Positions 7,613 to 8,415 of a stretch of DNA of 8,415 nt are shown piece after piece. The stretch spans positions 1 to 8,415 of the forward strand of contig JAJXXN010000305.1 of NCBI GenBank assembly GCA_021781075.1, given 5' to 3'. Below the pieces are notes generated by a model that searched no databases, was not told the origin of the DNA, and worked only from the letters and a program-made list of their open reading frames with translations. Numbering within the stretch: the first letter of the stretch is position 1; each line of letters opens with the position of its first letter. This stretch comes from Acidobacteriota bacterium. Lineage in GTDB: Bacteria > Acidobacteriota > Terriglobia > Terriglobales > Acidobacteriaceae. The position numbers were made by a program, and so were the translations under genes.

Positions 7613-7632
7613 GAAGAAAAGTTATTTTGGAG

Positions 7633-7646
7633 GTTCTATGTTCTAT
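7633..7646. repeat. Tandem heptamer GTTCTAT x2
   Basis: GTTCTAT occurs twice back to back, ending in the stop region of the right-hand glycosyltransferase gene. It resembles the ACTCTAT arm of the inverted repeat at 7584-7600, but it lies about 20 bases upstream of the -35. It could be accessory half-sites or coincidence in AT-rich intergenic DNA. Confidence 0.3.
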
Positions 7647-8415
7647 CTATCTGATTTTGATTGAATTAAGTCAGATATCAAGGGTGTGATGCGATGCAGC
7701 AGACCTTGCCAGTCGCCGGTTTTTGACTGGCGGAAGAGCCGCATGGTGGGGTACCACGGGGAGTCGTCGCATGCTTCCATCCAGCGCCAGTCGGCGTGGT
7801 GGGCAAGGAGGAGCCAGACGGGAAGACCCAAGGCGCCGGCGAGATGGGCGACGGCAGAATCGGTGGTGAGGATGAGGTCGAGGTTGGCGGCGAGTGCGGC
7901 GGTGTCGGAGAAGTCGTGGTCGCGGCTGGAGCCGTCATAGACATGCAGATTGTGGGGCAGTGATTGCAATTGGCGCGCGGCATCACCTTTTTGAAGAGAG
8001 ATGAAGTGAGCATCGGGAAAGGCGCGGAGGATTGGGATGAAATTTGCGAGAGGCATGGAGCGAACAGCGTCGGCTTTGTAGCGTGGATTGCCGGCCCATG
8101 CGAGTCCTATGCGGAAAGCATTGGATTCAGATCCGAAATGGGAGCGGAGTTCGATGGCGCGACGCTCGATGGCATCGGGTTCGGCGGCGAGGTAGGGGCC
8201 AAACCAGGGCGCAGTTTCAGTGGTGGTGAGGAAACAAGCGGGGAGGCTGAGGAGCGGGCACTCGAGATCGAAGGGCGGGCGGGGATCGCCGCGCGGGATG
8301 ACGTGGATGGTGTCGGAGTGGGCGGCAGCGAGCGAGAGCATGAGGCGCGCGACGGGTTGCTGAACCTCGAGCGTAACCCGGGCGCCACGGGCAGCGACGA
8401 GCGGGGCATAGATCG
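7643..8415 (-). CDS. GT9-like GT-B glycosyltransferase domain, probably the C-terminus of a TPR-glycosyltransferase (partial, N-terminus off the right edge)
   Basis: The frame is open from base 8415 to TAG at 7643-7645, giving about 256 visible residues. The methionine encoded at 8341 is internal: the preceding residues (YAPLVAARGARVTLEVQ) continue a Rossmann-like strand pattern. Diagnostic stretches are GLAWAGNPRYKADAVRS, SLQKG, DTAALAANLDLILTTDSAVAHLAGALGLPVW and DWRWMEACDDSPWYPTMRLFRQ. They match the C-terminal nucleotide-sugar-binding half of GT9/heptosyltransferase-like proteins, in the variant usually fused behind tetratricopeptide repeats. The TPR part is predicted to lie beyond the window, so the fusion is inference. 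The acceptor could be a glycan or a protein and cannot be told from here. No clear terminator follows the stop; the next 115 bases hold the promoter of the downstream same-strand operon, so read-through is possible. Confidence 0.85.
   Translation of the reverse strand, partial: IYAPLVAARGARVTLEVQQPVARLMLSLAAAHSDTIHVIPRGDPRPPFDLECPLLSLPACFLTTTETAPWFGPYLAAEPDAIERRAIELRSHFGSESNAFRIGLAWAGNPRYKADAVRSMPLANFIPILRAFPDAHFISLQKGDAARQLQSLPHNLHVYDGSSRDHDFSDTAALAANLDLILTTDSAVAHLAGALGLPVWLLLAHHADWRWMEACDDSPWYPTMRLFRQSKTGDWQGLLHRITPLISDLIQSKSDR

Noticed and set aside
8107..8409. Second minus-strand frame at the right edge (100 codons)
   Set aside because: It overlaps the GT-B domain in another frame. Only the 7643-8415 frame carries recognisable conserved motifs.

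Overview
The window looks like high-GC (about 60 % by eye) chromosomal DNA of a Gram-negative-type bacterium. The best guess is an Acidobacteriota (Terriglobia/Acidobacteriaceae-like) genome. That guess rests on three things: a long GH18-deacetylase-GT2 fusion, a KdsC-like phosphatase with an enlarged N-terminal loop, and a small winged-helix regulator coupled to a membrane protein. It is inference from family resemblance, not a database result. No phage, IS element, tRNA, rRNA or CRISPR array was seen, and no gene-free stretch exceeds 300 bases; the longest are about 140 bp (3302-3441) and 115 bp (7528-7642).

Layout from left to right. 1-3301 (minus) is the N-terminal 1,100 residues of a very large envelope polysaccharide enzyme, running off the left edge. 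In order it has a membrane anchor, a GH18-like domain, a NodB-type polysaccharide deacetylase, a second membrane segment and a processive GT2 glycosyltransferase. Divergent from it, 3442-4116 (plus) encodes a KdsC-type HAD phosphatase with no clear ribosome binding site and a possible leaderless start. A hairpin terminator at 4144-4176 separates it from the convergent 4169-5458 (minus), a secreted serine beta-lactamase-family hydrolase. Divergent again, 5504-6589 (plus) is tgt, tRNA-guanine transglycosylase, probably starting at TTG. A long hairpin at 6596-6623 lies between tgt and a convergent two-gene minus-strand operon: a six-helix membrane protein (6928-7527) overlapping by 8 bp a winged-helix regulator (6633-6935). 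The operon has a consensus-like promoter whose -10 is embedded in a perfect inverted repeat. At the right edge, 7643-8415 (minus) is the C-terminal part of a GT9-like glycosyltransferase domain of the kind often fused to TPR repeats.

Three of the genes point to envelope or glycan work: the tripartite polysaccharide enzyme, the KdsC-like phosphatase (Kdo synthesis for LPS) and the GT-B glycosyltransferase. The beta-lactamase-fold hydrolase is exported. tgt is a housekeeping tRNA modification gene. The alternation of strands means these are mostly single-gene units rather than one pathway operon. The + strand is G-rich over most of the window, and genes on both strands adjust their third codon positions to it. 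The 6633-7527 operon is an exception, with balanced G and C.

I did not find a convincing undescribed system. The most interesting items are the tripartite enzyme, the enlarged loop in the KdsC-like phosphatase, and the embedded operator.
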